From Ophthalmolycus amberensis (lineage: Eukaryota > Chordata > Actinopteri > Perciformes > Zoarcidae), in assembly GCA_024529925.1 (NCBI GenBank), contig JAFEUB010001476.1, positions 942,501 through 1,006,500 on the forward strand: DNA of 64,000 nt. Direction: 5' to 3'. A model generated the notes under the pieces. The model was not told where the DNA came from, did no database searches, and saw only the letters and a program-made list of their open reading frames with translations. Of the stretch, positions 1 to 15,974 are shown piece by piece. The position numbers were made by a program, and so were the translations under genes. Numbering within the stretch: position 1 is the stretch's first letter; every line of letters starts with the position of its first letter.

Positions 1-564
1 TACCGTTAGCAGTGTCGATCAAACCAACGGACCAGCTAACGCTTACCAACAGCTGTCCCAACAAGGCCAGGAGACGATGAGAACAACTGCTGTTATAAGT
101 CGTTTATTTTCTATCCCGGATATTATTTAGCTGTTCGTGGTTAACGTTAGATCGCTCGCAGTTTCGCAACGATAACTGTTAGCAACATCTTAGTGCTGCT
201 AGCTGAGCTAAGTTCAGGGAGGGGAAACAAACAGCTACGTCGTGGTCAAAACTGGCTCAGCTTTCGCTTTTACAAAGTTAATGTGTCGTGTTATAATGAA
301 GTAGCTGCGGGATACTCCAGCTGCTATGGTGTACGCGATACTGCTGGTGAGTACTATTAAACCCCACCTTAAACACGGAGTGACGCTGTCACCCAGTTGA
401 CACATCATTTCTGCACACACTCGATAACAGCGAGGAGACTTGGAAAGTTTGCAGCTCGTGACTGGGGCCCCTTGTAGTGAAACGTGTGTCCGTGTTGTCT
501 CCTTCGCCACCTTATTCAGCACCTGCCAAGTTGAACGACTGACGGCGAGGACACTGGGTCCAGT
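1..564 (+). promoter_or_regulatory. Putative promoter and 5' UTR of c1galt1
   Basis: This stretch lies directly upstream of the c1galt1 start codon and contains no convincing coding exon. Its CpG content is higher than that of the surrounding introns, as expected near a housekeeping promoter. I see no clear TATA box and cannot place the transcription start. A minus-strand open frame at 235-522 has no recognisable domain and is probably chance. Confidence 0.4.
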
Positions 565-4868
<4,304 letters not shown>

Positions 4869-5709
4869 CAGTTTGACTGTGTGGGTGCGTCACAGAAACT
4901 GCTTATTCATTGTGATAATCTTCGCTCCGATTTTTACACAAGTAGAAAATAAGTCCTCTTTGATTTGAAATGTCTCCGCACATAAGTGTGTTTCTGATGG
5001 ACTGCTGCTAATGTGAATTGCAACTGTGAGACTGGTCTTAAGGCCAAGAGGTGATTTATGACTTACCCTCGTTTTCAGGGTTTTTTAGATGGTTTTACAG
5101 CTGAACATCTTCTTTAGATGTTGGGAATGGCTTTCTGTAACCTGCACTCATTTGTTAATTAACTAAAGCACCTTTTTAATCCACATGATACTAGTATGTT
5201 CCAGAGACACTTCAATTTGATTCGTGAAATATTTTATCTTTTTCTTGACTATTGCAAATCCACCAAAACAACTTGACCTACCACTCTCTACAGCGAAGTA
5301 TCTTGTGGTTTGCTGGAGTTGTTTGACTTAATTTCACACGGATGACCATATGCCTTGGAAGCCAATACACGTCAAGAGCTGCTCAGATGGAGCATAAAGC
5401 TTTTCAGATTCAATTTAAATCAAAAGTGCCTCACCTTGTACATCAGCCAAACACCCATTTGTCCACAGTGATTCGGTGTTTGTTTTAGCATACTGTGGTT
5501 AACCAGTTTCCATGTCATGTTTGCTGCATCCCAAACTCGTCAGGCTGCATTCAGAAGCATGTTCACGATAAAGTTGGGTGTAACGCTGTGTACACGATCT
5601 GTGGAGGACGTAATCTTTTTTTATTTGATTGTATGCTGCGGTAGCTCAGAAGCTTGATTCCATGTGAAAAAAAAGCATTTTATTTGTGTCAAGTTTTTTA
5701 TTTACATGA

Positions 5710-5885
5710 ATAGGGCTGCAACTAACTCTTTTTATTGTGGTCGTCTTTACTGATTTATCTTCCAATTAATTCCAAATACATTTCTCAACTAACTAATTGT
5801 TTGGCCTGTAAAATGTCAGAAAATAGTAAAAAATGCCCGTTAAGATTTCCTAAAGTCCTAAAAACCAGGTCTTAAACCCCCCACA
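5710..5885 (+). repeat. Dispersed teleost repeat (copy 1)
   Basis: The text AGGGCTGCAACTAAC, followed by an AATTAATT-rich stretch and TGTCAGAAAATAGT, matches a family very common in fish genomes that I recognise by its opening and its TGTCAGAAAATAGT stretch. I do not assign a transposon class. The same element recurs in the other two blocks near 14185 and 22675. Confidence 0.65.
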
Positions 5886-6197
5886 AAATACAGATGGAAA
5901 GTTAATTTCAGCAGGAAACCGTTGTTTGGATGCATTCATATTTCTCTATGTCTAATAGAAATACATTAATGTGAGAATGATGCTTTTAAATAAAAAGTCC
6001 AAATTTCTAAATGTATACAGTCCAGCCAAAGATTTGCATGAGGGATGATAACAGACACACTAGTCAGTATTTCTGTCAATCAATCCAGGTGCTTTCTATT
6101 AGTTATGTCATTTGTGTATGTCCAGTTAACTGTATCCTTTTGTTCTCCACCATGGGGTAAATTTGATCTGGAACACAATGGTTAAAGTTTAACCGAC

Positions 6198-6262
6198 TAC
6201 TTCCTTGTCTGGCTGAAGGTGTGTTTAACCGTTAAACACACCTTCAGCCAGACAAGGAAGTA
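6198..6262. repeat. 65-bp perfect palindrome (copy 1)
   Basis: A left arm of 32 bases (6198-6229), one spacer base (6230) and a right arm of 32 bases (6231-6262) are exact reverse complements by eye. The arms start TACTTCCTTG and end CAAGGAAGTA. If the c1galt1 3' UTR extends to the AATAAA at 7263, the palindrome would be transcribed and fold into a long hairpin. Confidence 0.93.
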
Positions 6263-7499
6263 CTTGGTCAAATATAATTCTTTCTTTGAAATGAAACGCA
6301 GTCTTCTCCAAATCCTGTCTACCTGTGCTTCCTGAAACCGGCACTAGACACGCACACTTCCCATTCCTCCTCATCTCTTCCTTGTGGACTCATCAGCTTG
6401 TGCCTTGTCAATTTGAGATTGTATAATTCATCAGCTGCACACATGACTTTGCACTGTGACATCACCATGATGAGAGTGATGCTTTCAGATGGAGTATGAT
6501 TTTATTGAATCCTTCCAATGTAATGAGAATATGGCCTTTGGGAAAGCCAGCAGATGACTTGTTCATGTCAGCAAGAATTTTTATTTTATTTTTAGTTTGT
6601 GTAATTCTTAAACTCTGGATGGGCCTGCCCTTTTGTTTTGTAGTTGGTACATTGTGCATATTTAGAAGTATTCATAATAGTTCCTGTTATTGCTTTGTAA
6701 CCAAACAAATAATTCATTTTGTGGGTGATGCAGTAATTACCAAATACAGAAACTGGCTTCTGGGATCAGTGATGATTCAGACAGAACAGATTTGTCGTTT
6801 AGTTGAAAATTGAATGCACTGTTGTTTATAATTGCTGTTTTTCTTTTTAACCACTTAAACCTCTTATTCTTTTTCAAGGTAAAAAATATATGAGGTAATG
6901 CCTTTTGTATGTGTTTACACTCAGTTTCCTTCTGTACATGAGCACAGAGCATGTTCGTTTTGTTTTCTTTTTATGAAAATGATCCAGTTTAAATCAAATC
7001 AGCATGTTTTACATAATTGCTTCCTTTGAAATTAATTTGAATTTGAACAACATTTTAGTAGCAAAGGACTATAGGGCAGATTCTTGTGCGGGCCCAACAC
7101 ATCTGGTCTCTGGTGCCTGTGATACCACACATCCAGTCCTCGACAATCTACTCCAACATTCAAATTAGATCTAAGGGAAAGGTGTACAGTGCTGTATTTA
7201 TATTTGAAATGTATTTATGTTGGTATTGATGTTTAAATTGAGTCAGTACACTTAAGTGTGTAAATAAATTTTGTGTGACCAGTGTGCAGGATTGTTTGGT
7301 ACTTTAATCACCATAAATAAATGCATATTTTACTGCACATTTGTTTTTTCATTTGTTTTACGTGATAACGAGTCAGAACAAATTCTATTGACGGTAGAAA
7401 AGCATCCATGCATGGTTAATGTGGCTTTTCCACCTCCCTGGCTGTGGTTTAATAACGTTGATACATCGTCCTCTGTTGTTACAAAGCTGTGAGGATTTA

Positions 7500-9515
7500 T
7501 CAGCGCTGTGAGAGACTGCAGGTTTTACAGTCTGTGTTGAGGTGGGGGAGGCGTGACGTCCCACCACGGAAAGCGTTGAAACCTAAGTAAGGAAAACAAG
7601 GTTTTTAAAAGATTCGGCAACACATTTGTTTTGTTTAATTTTGATGAGGATGCACATCCATGCACACACACCTTCCATGATTGATGAATTGGCCTCTCCT
7701 TGTTTGTAAATACTCCTCGGCACACGGACAATTCATTCCTGTTCATACAAAGAAAACAAAACCTTTGAGTAGTTATCGTAATCTCTACATTAGTTGTTGC
7801 AACATTATTTATAACCAGACTAAGTTTTATTGAAAGTTTAGTTTTATATTTAAGTGTGTGTATGGATATATAGATAGATTTAGAAAATGTTTATACAAAA
7901 TATTTTTCTGACGTGTTTATATAAAATTAAAAATCAATTGTTATACTTTACTTATACTCTGCTTCAAATGTCTAAGTGTCCGGGCTGTTGTCAGTCTACG
8001 ATGTTATGAATCAAAAGTCTGCACATATTTTTGGTGGAAAATTATCGGTGTGCTATCAGTTTTGTAATACTGGGAGTTATTTAATTTTTGGTATTGACAC
8101 AAATGTTTATTTGTCCTATAAATAGTCACACAATATACTGTAAAAAGCGTATCGTAAATCTACTTGTATGACTTACGGAATCAATGCTCTCTGTTGCTGA
8201 TTTCACTCACCTGTTCGCCGCCCCAACATATCAGCGAAGATGTGATCAGTGTGTCCTACACAAGATGAACAGAGAAATGTAATATACAATACCATAATAT
8301 GTTAAGTCGTTACAGAAAAATGCTGGAAGCTGGTTTCAAATTCACTTTTTATTGGTGTTTCTGTGACATGCAAAAAGAGTCGGAGGTTAGACGACAGAAG
8401 CTCCCGTGTCAGTGAGAGAGTGTACTGTAAGACATGGTGTGGATAAAATAAACTCACTCTTTGGTTGAGCAACACTTCTCCTTCCCATTAGACCCACAAA
8501 ACTGTCATAGTCGATGTCTTTAAATCTCTTCAGCTCTGCATGTTCTCTAGCACAGCACTCCGGCTTAGCCTGAAAGACAAAACATCCTTTAGCCTGTTGG
8601 AAATGATTGGGCTTTTCACCTTCCCACTTTCAAAATGTTTTGAAAATCTGCAGCAATGACCTGAAGGATCAGGCCATAAGTCACTTGAGTTTGTAAATAG
8701 TATTTAAATGACTGAATAAATGAAAGCTTTATACCCCCTATAGGGGAATTTGCTTTGCACAGAGAGCATATAAAATAATATCGAAAGAACATCAACAACC
8801 ATGCATGACCGCACATAATATACTTACAGCATTAGTATCATAAAAAATTATATAAAAAGCTTTAAAATGGGAAATCGATAAAGGACATCAGGTGAAAAAG
8901 AGGTTCAGACCATGTGATCAAAGTTTGTTTAGCAGCTGAATGCTGTGTGGGACAAAGGATGTGGTGCTTCTTAGTCCGCATCCTGTGCATATTACACCTG
9001 AATCCTGAAGATAATATAAGACTAAGGGCCTTTCTCATTTCCAAGTTTTGTTCATCCTTGATTCCTATCCTCCCGCCCACGAGGGATGAGAGGAGAAGAG
9101 ATGCAATTATTCAAGGCAACATGCATTTAACAAATGACACATCCTTGACCTCAGTTTAAAGCAAGGTGTATATATATATATATATATATAAAATACTTCA
9201 ACAAAGGATACATCTGTGTATCCTCCTCAATCGCCCCTCTGGCTACCCTCTTTAATTCTAGAAATTTTTTTTAGTAATTGGGACGTCCTTCAAGCTGGCG
9301 TGCTCAGATCGATTTCCAGGTCACAAGCTGCAGAGCAAGGAGACCAGGAGGCACAACATTGAGAAATGAGAAAGGCCCTTCAATGTATGTAGTCTTACCT
9401 CTGTCAGTGGTTTGTAGGTGTATTTCCTACATCCAGACCTCACAGGAAATAAGACAAGGACGACCAAAGCAACCAGGGAAGCACGAGTGCCGCAGCCGTT
9501 TGGGGTTCTCTCCAT
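7500..9515 (-). CDS. tac3: Tachykinin 3 (neurokinin) precursor, copy 1
   Basis: Four coding exons on the minus strand join in frame: 9515-9399, 8569-8458, 8255-8211 and 7582-7500, giving 357 nt and 118 residues. Exon one encodes a signal peptide (MERTPNGC, then the hydrophobic ASLVALVVLVLFPV). Exon two encodes ELKR followed by FKDIDYDSFVGLM and GRR, a neurokinin F / NKB-related peptide with the tachykinin FVGLM signature, an amidation glycine and dibasic cleavage sites. Exon three encodes HTDHIFADMLGRR at the place where neurokinin B normally lies; the signature is lost but KR before it and GRR after it remain. The last exon is less certain, but its acceptor and phase fit. A 5' splice acceptor (TTTCTGTTTCAG) four bases upstream of the ATG implies a non-coding first exon. 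The product is a secreted neuropeptide precursor acting through NK3-type receptors. It converges with c1galt1. Confidence 0.85.
9163..9190 (+). repeat. (AT)n microsatellite, copy 1
   Basis: A run of TA dinucleotides lies in the first coding intron of tac3 copy 1. The matching tract is longer in the other two blocks (17647-17681 and 26127-26154), which is useful for telling the copies apart. Confidence 0.9.
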
Positions 9516-9519
9516 CACT

Positions 9520-10533
9520 CTGAAACAGAAATCAGATGTAAATGGTTTATCAACATGTAGCCTAGAAACAGAATCAGCAAAAACTAGTGGCCAGGAGTGT
9601 ATCTTCATAGCTCCAAAGCTGACACTGTGTGTCACATAATCAGGGTTAAGATATTTTGGGTATGACTCCTTTTTTTGATTTGTTTACTTTCTTTGCATAT
9701 TATTTTCATCTCTTCAGCTTTAAAAAAAAAAACCCAAGCTCACAGATCTCTCACGTACGTACTGTAATTATCTAAGTGACAAGTTTTTAAATTATTATAA
9801 TATAGAATATTTCTGTAGGCTACATTCACAAGCAGGCCTAACATCACAGGGTCTCGGGTCTTTAATTGTTTTAACAGTCACACTTCACTGTCATGTGAAG
9901 CCCAGATGGCAAAACAGGTAAAATAGAAAAAGGGTTAAATTTGTCAACTTTTTATTAATTAAGTCAGTGCAAGATCAGAGCTTGGGAGCATTTCGATTGC
10001 CTCTGATCGGCTCTCAACATGTCGACGGCGAACTGGCGGCTTATAGCTAACGATGCTAACAGTGCAACCCACGGGGAAAGTGCTGACAGAGCCAACAGTG
10101 TTGTGTGATACGCTTCCTTCACGACGCTGTCGGTCAGGATGGCGTTATTAGTTTCAAATGCCTTATGAGAGCAGTGCAGAGCAGCAGCCCTGAGCTAACT
10201 ATTGGGGAACACTCACATACACTCACATTTCTAATCGAAACGTGCGGTTGGCCTGGCTAGGCTGTCAGCAAAGCAAAAAGAAGCTCTGATTCACAGAGGC
10301 AGAGCTACTTTATTCTCTGCTCAGATAGACATTACCAAACCTGCAGTCAATCAATTTACTCACTTATCCAATACATCATACAAGTTTGACAAAAAGAGAA
10401 TAAAAGCATTTAATCAGAAAAAAAAGCCTGGTACAGAATCTTCTTTGTGAACAATGACCTCTCATGACGTCATAAGGCTCCTTTATCACAATAATCTATT
10501 TCAAATGAATCAAACAACATGAACGTCTCACCT
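9520..10533 (-). promoter_or_regulatory. tac3 5' flank with palindromic CRE (copy 1)
   Basis: This DNA is upstream of the tac3 signal-peptide exon. It contains a full cAMP response element TGACGTCA at 10465-10472 and must hold the non-coding first exon, whose borders I cannot fix. The block boundary falls about 60 bases beyond the CRE, so each tac3 copy keeps the same proximal 1 kb. Confidence 0.45.
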
Positions 10534-10549
10534 TTATTGAGGCCTTTAT
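10534..10549 (+). other. Junction filler between blocks 1 and 2
   Basis: These 16 bases are absent from the outer ends of the array. Together with the flanking bases they make the 12-mer CCTTTATTGAGG twice in tandem. The second 12-mer runs directly into the block start GAGGTCTCAG. Confidence 0.85.
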
Positions 10550-11883
10550 TGAGGTCTCAGGGCAATTTCTCCATTTTTACTTCTTCTTTTTAGAGGTACT
10601 TGCATGTAGCATTATACCCAATTACCCACGTTTTTAATATCGATATTTGTAGAAAAGTCTCCACTCTTTTTATAATGGGGCCTATATTTTTCCCTAGAGT
10701 ACTGTGTAAAGACAGAAGTTGGCCCTAAAGCTGAAAAGTTGACGTCTGATTTTTCAAATTCATTCAGATCTCTTGTAAAAACATACCTTTACTCATGTGG
10801 ACGAATTATTTTGGTGCTTGAAAGACTTTGACTCAGACAAATAGTGTGATATATATAACTGTTATTCTCAGACAGAAGGCACTGTTTGTTTAGTGTAAAA
10901 GGTGCATGTGTGAGTACTGCCCTTTTTCATTATTGACATCCGCATCAGGTTCCAAGCTCATTGACACCTAGATAAAGGGAGAATCGGGTCGAGCTATTTG
11001 TCCTCCAAGACATTGGAGTGTGGGTGGGAGCGCAGGTGCATGAGGTGCTGGTGGATGTGGTGCTGGTGGATGTGGTGGAGGCCCCTCTTCCGAGGTTTAG
11101 TCTCGGCCTGGTGGCTGCTGGAGAAGTGCGGGATGTGCTTCACTGAGCCCTGGCAGCTTTGATTCCTCTCTGTAAAAAAAAAAAAGTACAAATGTTTTTC
11201 ATCACTACTAAGTTCATTGAAAGAATGTTCTCACGTCCTTTCTGCTTTCTACCTCCACCACCCCACACACACAACATTTCACACGAGGAATGTGGTGGCG
11301 GTGGGACCATTTTTTCTTTCCCATTTCGCAATCGACACTCTACACTTGAAGAGATTTACAGTTTGCTCGACCTTTAAGCCACGCAGTGGAGGCGTAACTT
11401 TGCAGAAGCTGAATGTACACACGGCTTTACAGTACCCAGGTTCCTGCAGCGCCTGTAAACATATTCTCCAATTACCCTGTGTTTTCTCTGGTTAACCTGA
11501 TTATGGATCAAGAGCCTGTAAACACGTTGTGTGTGTGGTTGGAATTGAAAATTGACCAAAAATAAATTTTTGATGATCGTCTCACTGAATTTGGTTTGGA
11601 TCTGTAGTTGTACCTCTGAATGTTTGTTCATTTTCTGATGCATATTAGTTCATCTTAACCTCCATTTTACGATTGGCTTTTCATTTTTAACCATCCACTT
11701 GAGTTCCTGGTTCTGGATTTCTATGCTAAACCCTACACCCCATATTTGATTTCGTCTTTTGAATGTTGTCTTTTCCCCTTCAACAATATATTATATTAAC
11801 TATTGTATGATTGAATACTATCACAGTTTACTATGGAGAGATTACAGTGTAAAATGTTATATTACTATTTATCTCCTTACTAG

Positions 11884-13343
11884 GTGAGGATAGCGGCATG
11901 GCTGATGAACTATACAAAAAGGTGCGTATTCTTTGCTGGGTGATGACTGGACCCAACAACCTGGAGAAGAAGACTCGCCATGTGAAGTCTACTTGGAGTC
12001 GCCACTGCAATATCGTGGTCTTCATGAGCTCTGTGGACGACCCCGACTTCCCCACGGTGGGCTTGGACACAAAGGAGGGTAGAGACCAGCTTTACTGGAA
12101 AACGATCCGGGCCTTCCAATATGTCTACGAGCATCACAGCAACGAGGCGGACTGGTTCCTTAAGGCAGATGACGACACATACGTAATTGTAGACAACCTG
12201 CGTTTGGTTCTCTCGAACCACACGCCGGAAGAGCCGATTTACTTTGGCCGAAGATTCAAGCCCTACGCCAAGCAGGGCTACATGAGTGGCGGTGCGGGCT
12301 ATGTGTTGAGCAGAGAGGCTCTGCGGCGATTTGTAGATGGATTTAAAAGCAAAGTCTGCACTCACACTAGCTCTGTAGAGGACCTGGCATTGGGGCAGTG
12401 CATGGAGAAAGTTGGAGTGCTGGCAGGGGACTCCAGAGACACTGTGCAGAGGGAGACATTTCACCCATTTGTCCCCGAGCAGCACCTCACTGCCAAGTTT
12501 CCCAAGAGCTTCTGGTATTGGAGCTACTGCTACTACCCGATCTCAGAGGCAAGTGCAGCAAACATTCTGGACTTTCTCTTTGTTGTTGACGTGGCGTTAC
12601 GCTGGTATGATGCAACTTCAGCACTGCTAATGTTTGAAAAGACAACTAGCTTAAGACGGACAACTATATGCTTGTTAAAACGGATGTACCGATCAAGTTC
12701 TTTTGCTCCCAATCCTGATGTAAAATATTCAATATTGAGTATCTGCCGACACCGTGTTCCCATCAGATACTTCTATTTTATTTTTGTCTTCTGTATATGT
12801 TTTGCATAGATTACATTAACAAATTACTCTTACTGGCTTTTTGCTTGCAATGGGGAGTGGTGCAGTGAGTGTGGCTGTCTGTGAGCCTGCGGTGCAAAAA
12901 TAGATGACAGTCAACAAAGTTTTCCCATAGCTGTTTGTTGTCTAACTGGTTAATCCACAGTAACGAGGAAAGCTCAACCATTTTGTCTCTGTATTGTTGC
13001 ATAACTACAATACTCTCTTTTTTCTCAGGGTCCAAACTGCTGCTCTGACTTGTCCGTGTCATTCCACTATGTAGATGCTCCACAGATGTATTTATTGGAG
13101 TACTACACGTATCACCTGCGTGCCTTTGGCTACAGATATCGTTACCAGCCCCCCGTCCCGCTGGGGTACAATATTAAGCAGTCAAGTTCCCGGGATGCTG
13201 CAGAAGAAGGAAAAAAAGAGCTGACTTCTCAGGAGAAAGGACAAGGAGAGGGGAATGATCCATCCAGGACTGACAAGAGACAGGATATAGATTCCCCTCC
13301 TGCTGCTGGTAAGGACCCTCCTGCTGTCCCAGCAGGCAAATAA
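11884..13343 (+). pseudogene. c1galt1: c1galt1 exons 2-3, duplicate copy lacking exon 1 (copy 2)
   Basis: Exon 2 (11884-12548) and exon 3 (13029-13343) are present with the same splice sites as the complete gene, including the GC donor. The reading frame is intact and the only exon difference I see is a silent TCG to TCT serine codon. The block starts inside intron 1, so the exon for the cytoplasmic tail, membrane anchor and part of the stem is missing. An ATG in exon 2 (11898) could start a soluble product of about 321 residues with the DxD motif, but no promoter is evident. Alternatively exon 1 of the first copy could splice to these exons. I treat it as a 5'-truncated copy of unknown expression. 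Confidence 0.8.
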
Positions 13344-15974
13344 CAGTTTGACTGTGTGGGTGCGTCACAGAAACTGCTTATTCATTGTGATAATCTTCGC
13401 TCCGATTTTTACACAAGTAGAAAATAAGTCCTCTTTGATTTGAAATGTCTCCGCACATAAGTGTGTTTCTGATGGACTGCTGCTAATGTGAATTGCAACT
13501 GTGAGACTGGTCTTAAGGCCAAGAGGTGATTTATGACTTACCCTCGTTTTCAGGGTTTTTTAGATGGTTTTACAGCTGAACATCTTCTTTAGATGTTGGG
13601 AATGGCTTTCTGTAACCTGCACTCATTTGTTAATTAACTAAAGCACCTTTTTAATCCACATGATACTAGTATGTTCCAGAGACACTTCAATTTGATTCGT
13701 GAAATATTTTATCTTTTTCTTGACTATTGCAAATCCACCAAAAGAACTTGACCTACCACTCTCTACAGCGAAGTATCTTGTGGTTTGCTGGAGTTGTTTG
13801 ACTTAATTTCACACGGATGACCATATGCCTTGGAAGCCAATACACGTCAAGAGCTGCTCAGATGGAGCATAAAGCTTTTCAGATTCAATTTAAATCAAAA
13901 GTGCCTCACCTTGTACATCAGCCAAACACCCATTTGTCCACAGTGATTCGGTGTTTGTTTTAGCATACTGTGGTTAACCAGTTTCCATGTCATGTTTGCT
14001 GCATCCCAAACTCGTCAGGCTGCATTCAGAAGCATGTTCACGATAAAGTTGGGTGTAACGCTGTGTACACGATCTGTGGAGGACGTAATCTTTTTTTATT
14101 TGATTGTATGCTGCGGTAGCTCAGAAGCTTGATTCCATGTGAAAAAAAAGCATTTTATTTGTGTCAAGTTTTTTATTTACATGAATAGGGCTGCAACTAA
14201 CTCTTTTTATTGTGGTCGTCTTTACTGATTTATCTTCCAATTAATTCCAAATACATTTCTCAACTAACTAATTGTTTGGCCTGTAAAATGTCAGAAAATA
14301 GTAAAAAATGCCCGTTAAGATTTCCTAAAGTCCTAAAAACCAGGTCTTAAACCCCCCACAAAATACAGATGGAAAGTTAATTTCAGCAGGAAACCGTTGT
14401 TTGGATGCATTCATATTTCTCTATGTCTAATAGAAATACATTAATGTGAGAATGATGCTTTTAAATAAAAAGTCCAAATTTCTAAATGTATACAGTCCAG
14501 CCAAAGATTTGCATGAGGGATGATAACAGACACACTAGTCAGTATTTCTGTCAATCAATCCAGGTGCTTTCTATTAGTTTATGTCATTTGTGTATGTCCA
14601 GTTAACTGTATCCTTTTGTTCTCCACCATGGGGTAAATTTGATCTGGAACACAATGGTTAAAGTTTAACCGACTACTTCCTTGTCTGGCTGAAGGTGTGT
14701 TTAACCGTTAAACACACCTTCAGCCAGACAAGGAAGTACTTGGTCAAATATAATTCTTTCTTTGAAATGAAACGCAGTCTTCTCCAAATCCTGTCTACCT
14801 GTGCTTCCTGAAACCGGCACTAGACACGCACACTTCCCATTCCTCCTCATCTCTTCCTTGTGGACTCATCAGCTTGTGCCTTGTCAATTTGAGATTGTAT
14901 AATTCATCAGCTGCACACATGACTTTGCACTGTGACATCACCATGATGAGAGTGATGCTTTCAGATGGAGTATGATTTTATTGAATCCTTCCAATGTAAT
15001 GAGAATATGGCCTTTGGGAAAGCCAGCAGATGACTTGTTCATGTCAGCAAGAATTTTTATTTTATTTTTAGTTTGTGTAATTCTTAAACTCTGGATGGGC
15101 CTGACCTTTTGTTTTGTAGTTGGTACATTGTGCATATTTAGAAGTATTCATAATAGTTCCTGTTATTGCTTTGTAACCAAACAAATAATTCATTTTGTGG
15201 GTGATGCAGTAATTACCAAATACAGAAACTGGCTTCTGGGATCAGTGATGATTCAGACAGAACAGATTTGTCGTTTAGTTGAAAATTGAATGCACTGTTG
15301 TTTATAATTGCTGTTTTTCTTTTTAACCACTTAAACCTCTTATTCTTTTTCAAGGTAAAAAATATATGAGGTAATGCCTTTTGTATGTGTTTACACTCAG
15401 TTTCCTTCTGTACATGAGCACAGAGCATGTTCGTTTTGTTTTCTTTTTATGAAAATGATCCAGTTTAAATCAAATCAGCATGTTTTACATAATTGCTTCC
15501 TTTGAAATTAATTTGAATTTGAACAACATTTTAGTAGCAAAGGACTATAGGGCAGATTCTTGTGCGGGCCCAACACATCTGGTCTCTGGTGCCTGTGATA
15601 CCACACATCCAGTCCTCGACAATCTACTCCAACATTCAAATTAGATCTAAGGGAAAGGTGTACAGTGCTGTATTTATATTTGAAATGTATTTATGTTGGT
15701 ATTGATGTTTAAATTGAGTCAGTACACTTAAGTGTGTAAATAAATTTTGTGTGACCAGTGTGCAGGATCGTTTGGTACTTTAATCACTATAAATAAATGC
15801 ATATTTTACTGCACATTTGTTTTTACATTTGTTTACGTGATAACGAGTCAGAACAATTTCTATTGACGGTAGAAAAGCATCCATGCATGGTTAATGTGGC
15901 TTTTCCACCTCCCTGGCTGTGGTTTAATAACGTTGATACATCGTCCTCTGTTGTTACAAAGCTGTGAGGATTTA
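13344..15974 (+). other. Convergent intergenic DNA of block 2
   Basis: It matches 4869-7499 of block 1. It includes the dispersed repeat near 14185, the palindrome at 14674-14738 and an AATAAA at 15739-15744. There is no coding exon. Confidence 0.6.
14674..14738. repeat. 65-bp perfect palindrome (copy 2)
   Basis: Both 32-base arms and the single-base spacer are identical to those at 6198-6262. The inverted repeat has stayed perfect in this block. Confidence 0.93.

Larger units (their letters stand above)
4869..7499 (+). other. c1galt1 3' UTR and convergent intergenic DNA (copy 1)
   Basis: There is no coding exon between the c1galt1 stop and the tac3 stop on the opposite strand. An AATAAA at 7263-7268 is a plausible c1galt1 polyadenylation signal. 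On the minus strand an ATTAAA (7308-7303) could serve tac3. The open frame at 6496-6813 has no family resemblance and is not supported. Confidence 0.5.

Noticed and set aside
5635..5665. GCGGTAGCTCAGAAG resembles the D-arm (A box) of a tRNA
   Set aside because: No acceptor stem, anticodon arm or B box (GGTTCGAAT) follows at the right distance.
6496..6813. Frame of 105 residues in the c1galt1 3' region, present in three blocks
   Set aside because: It has no domain, sits in AT-rich untranslated DNA and is repeated only because the block is.
9321..9635. Minus-strand frame of 104 residues read as one exon
   Set aside because: Only the middle part (9515-9399) is coding; the sequence before is intron and that after the donor is intron. 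It belongs to tac3.
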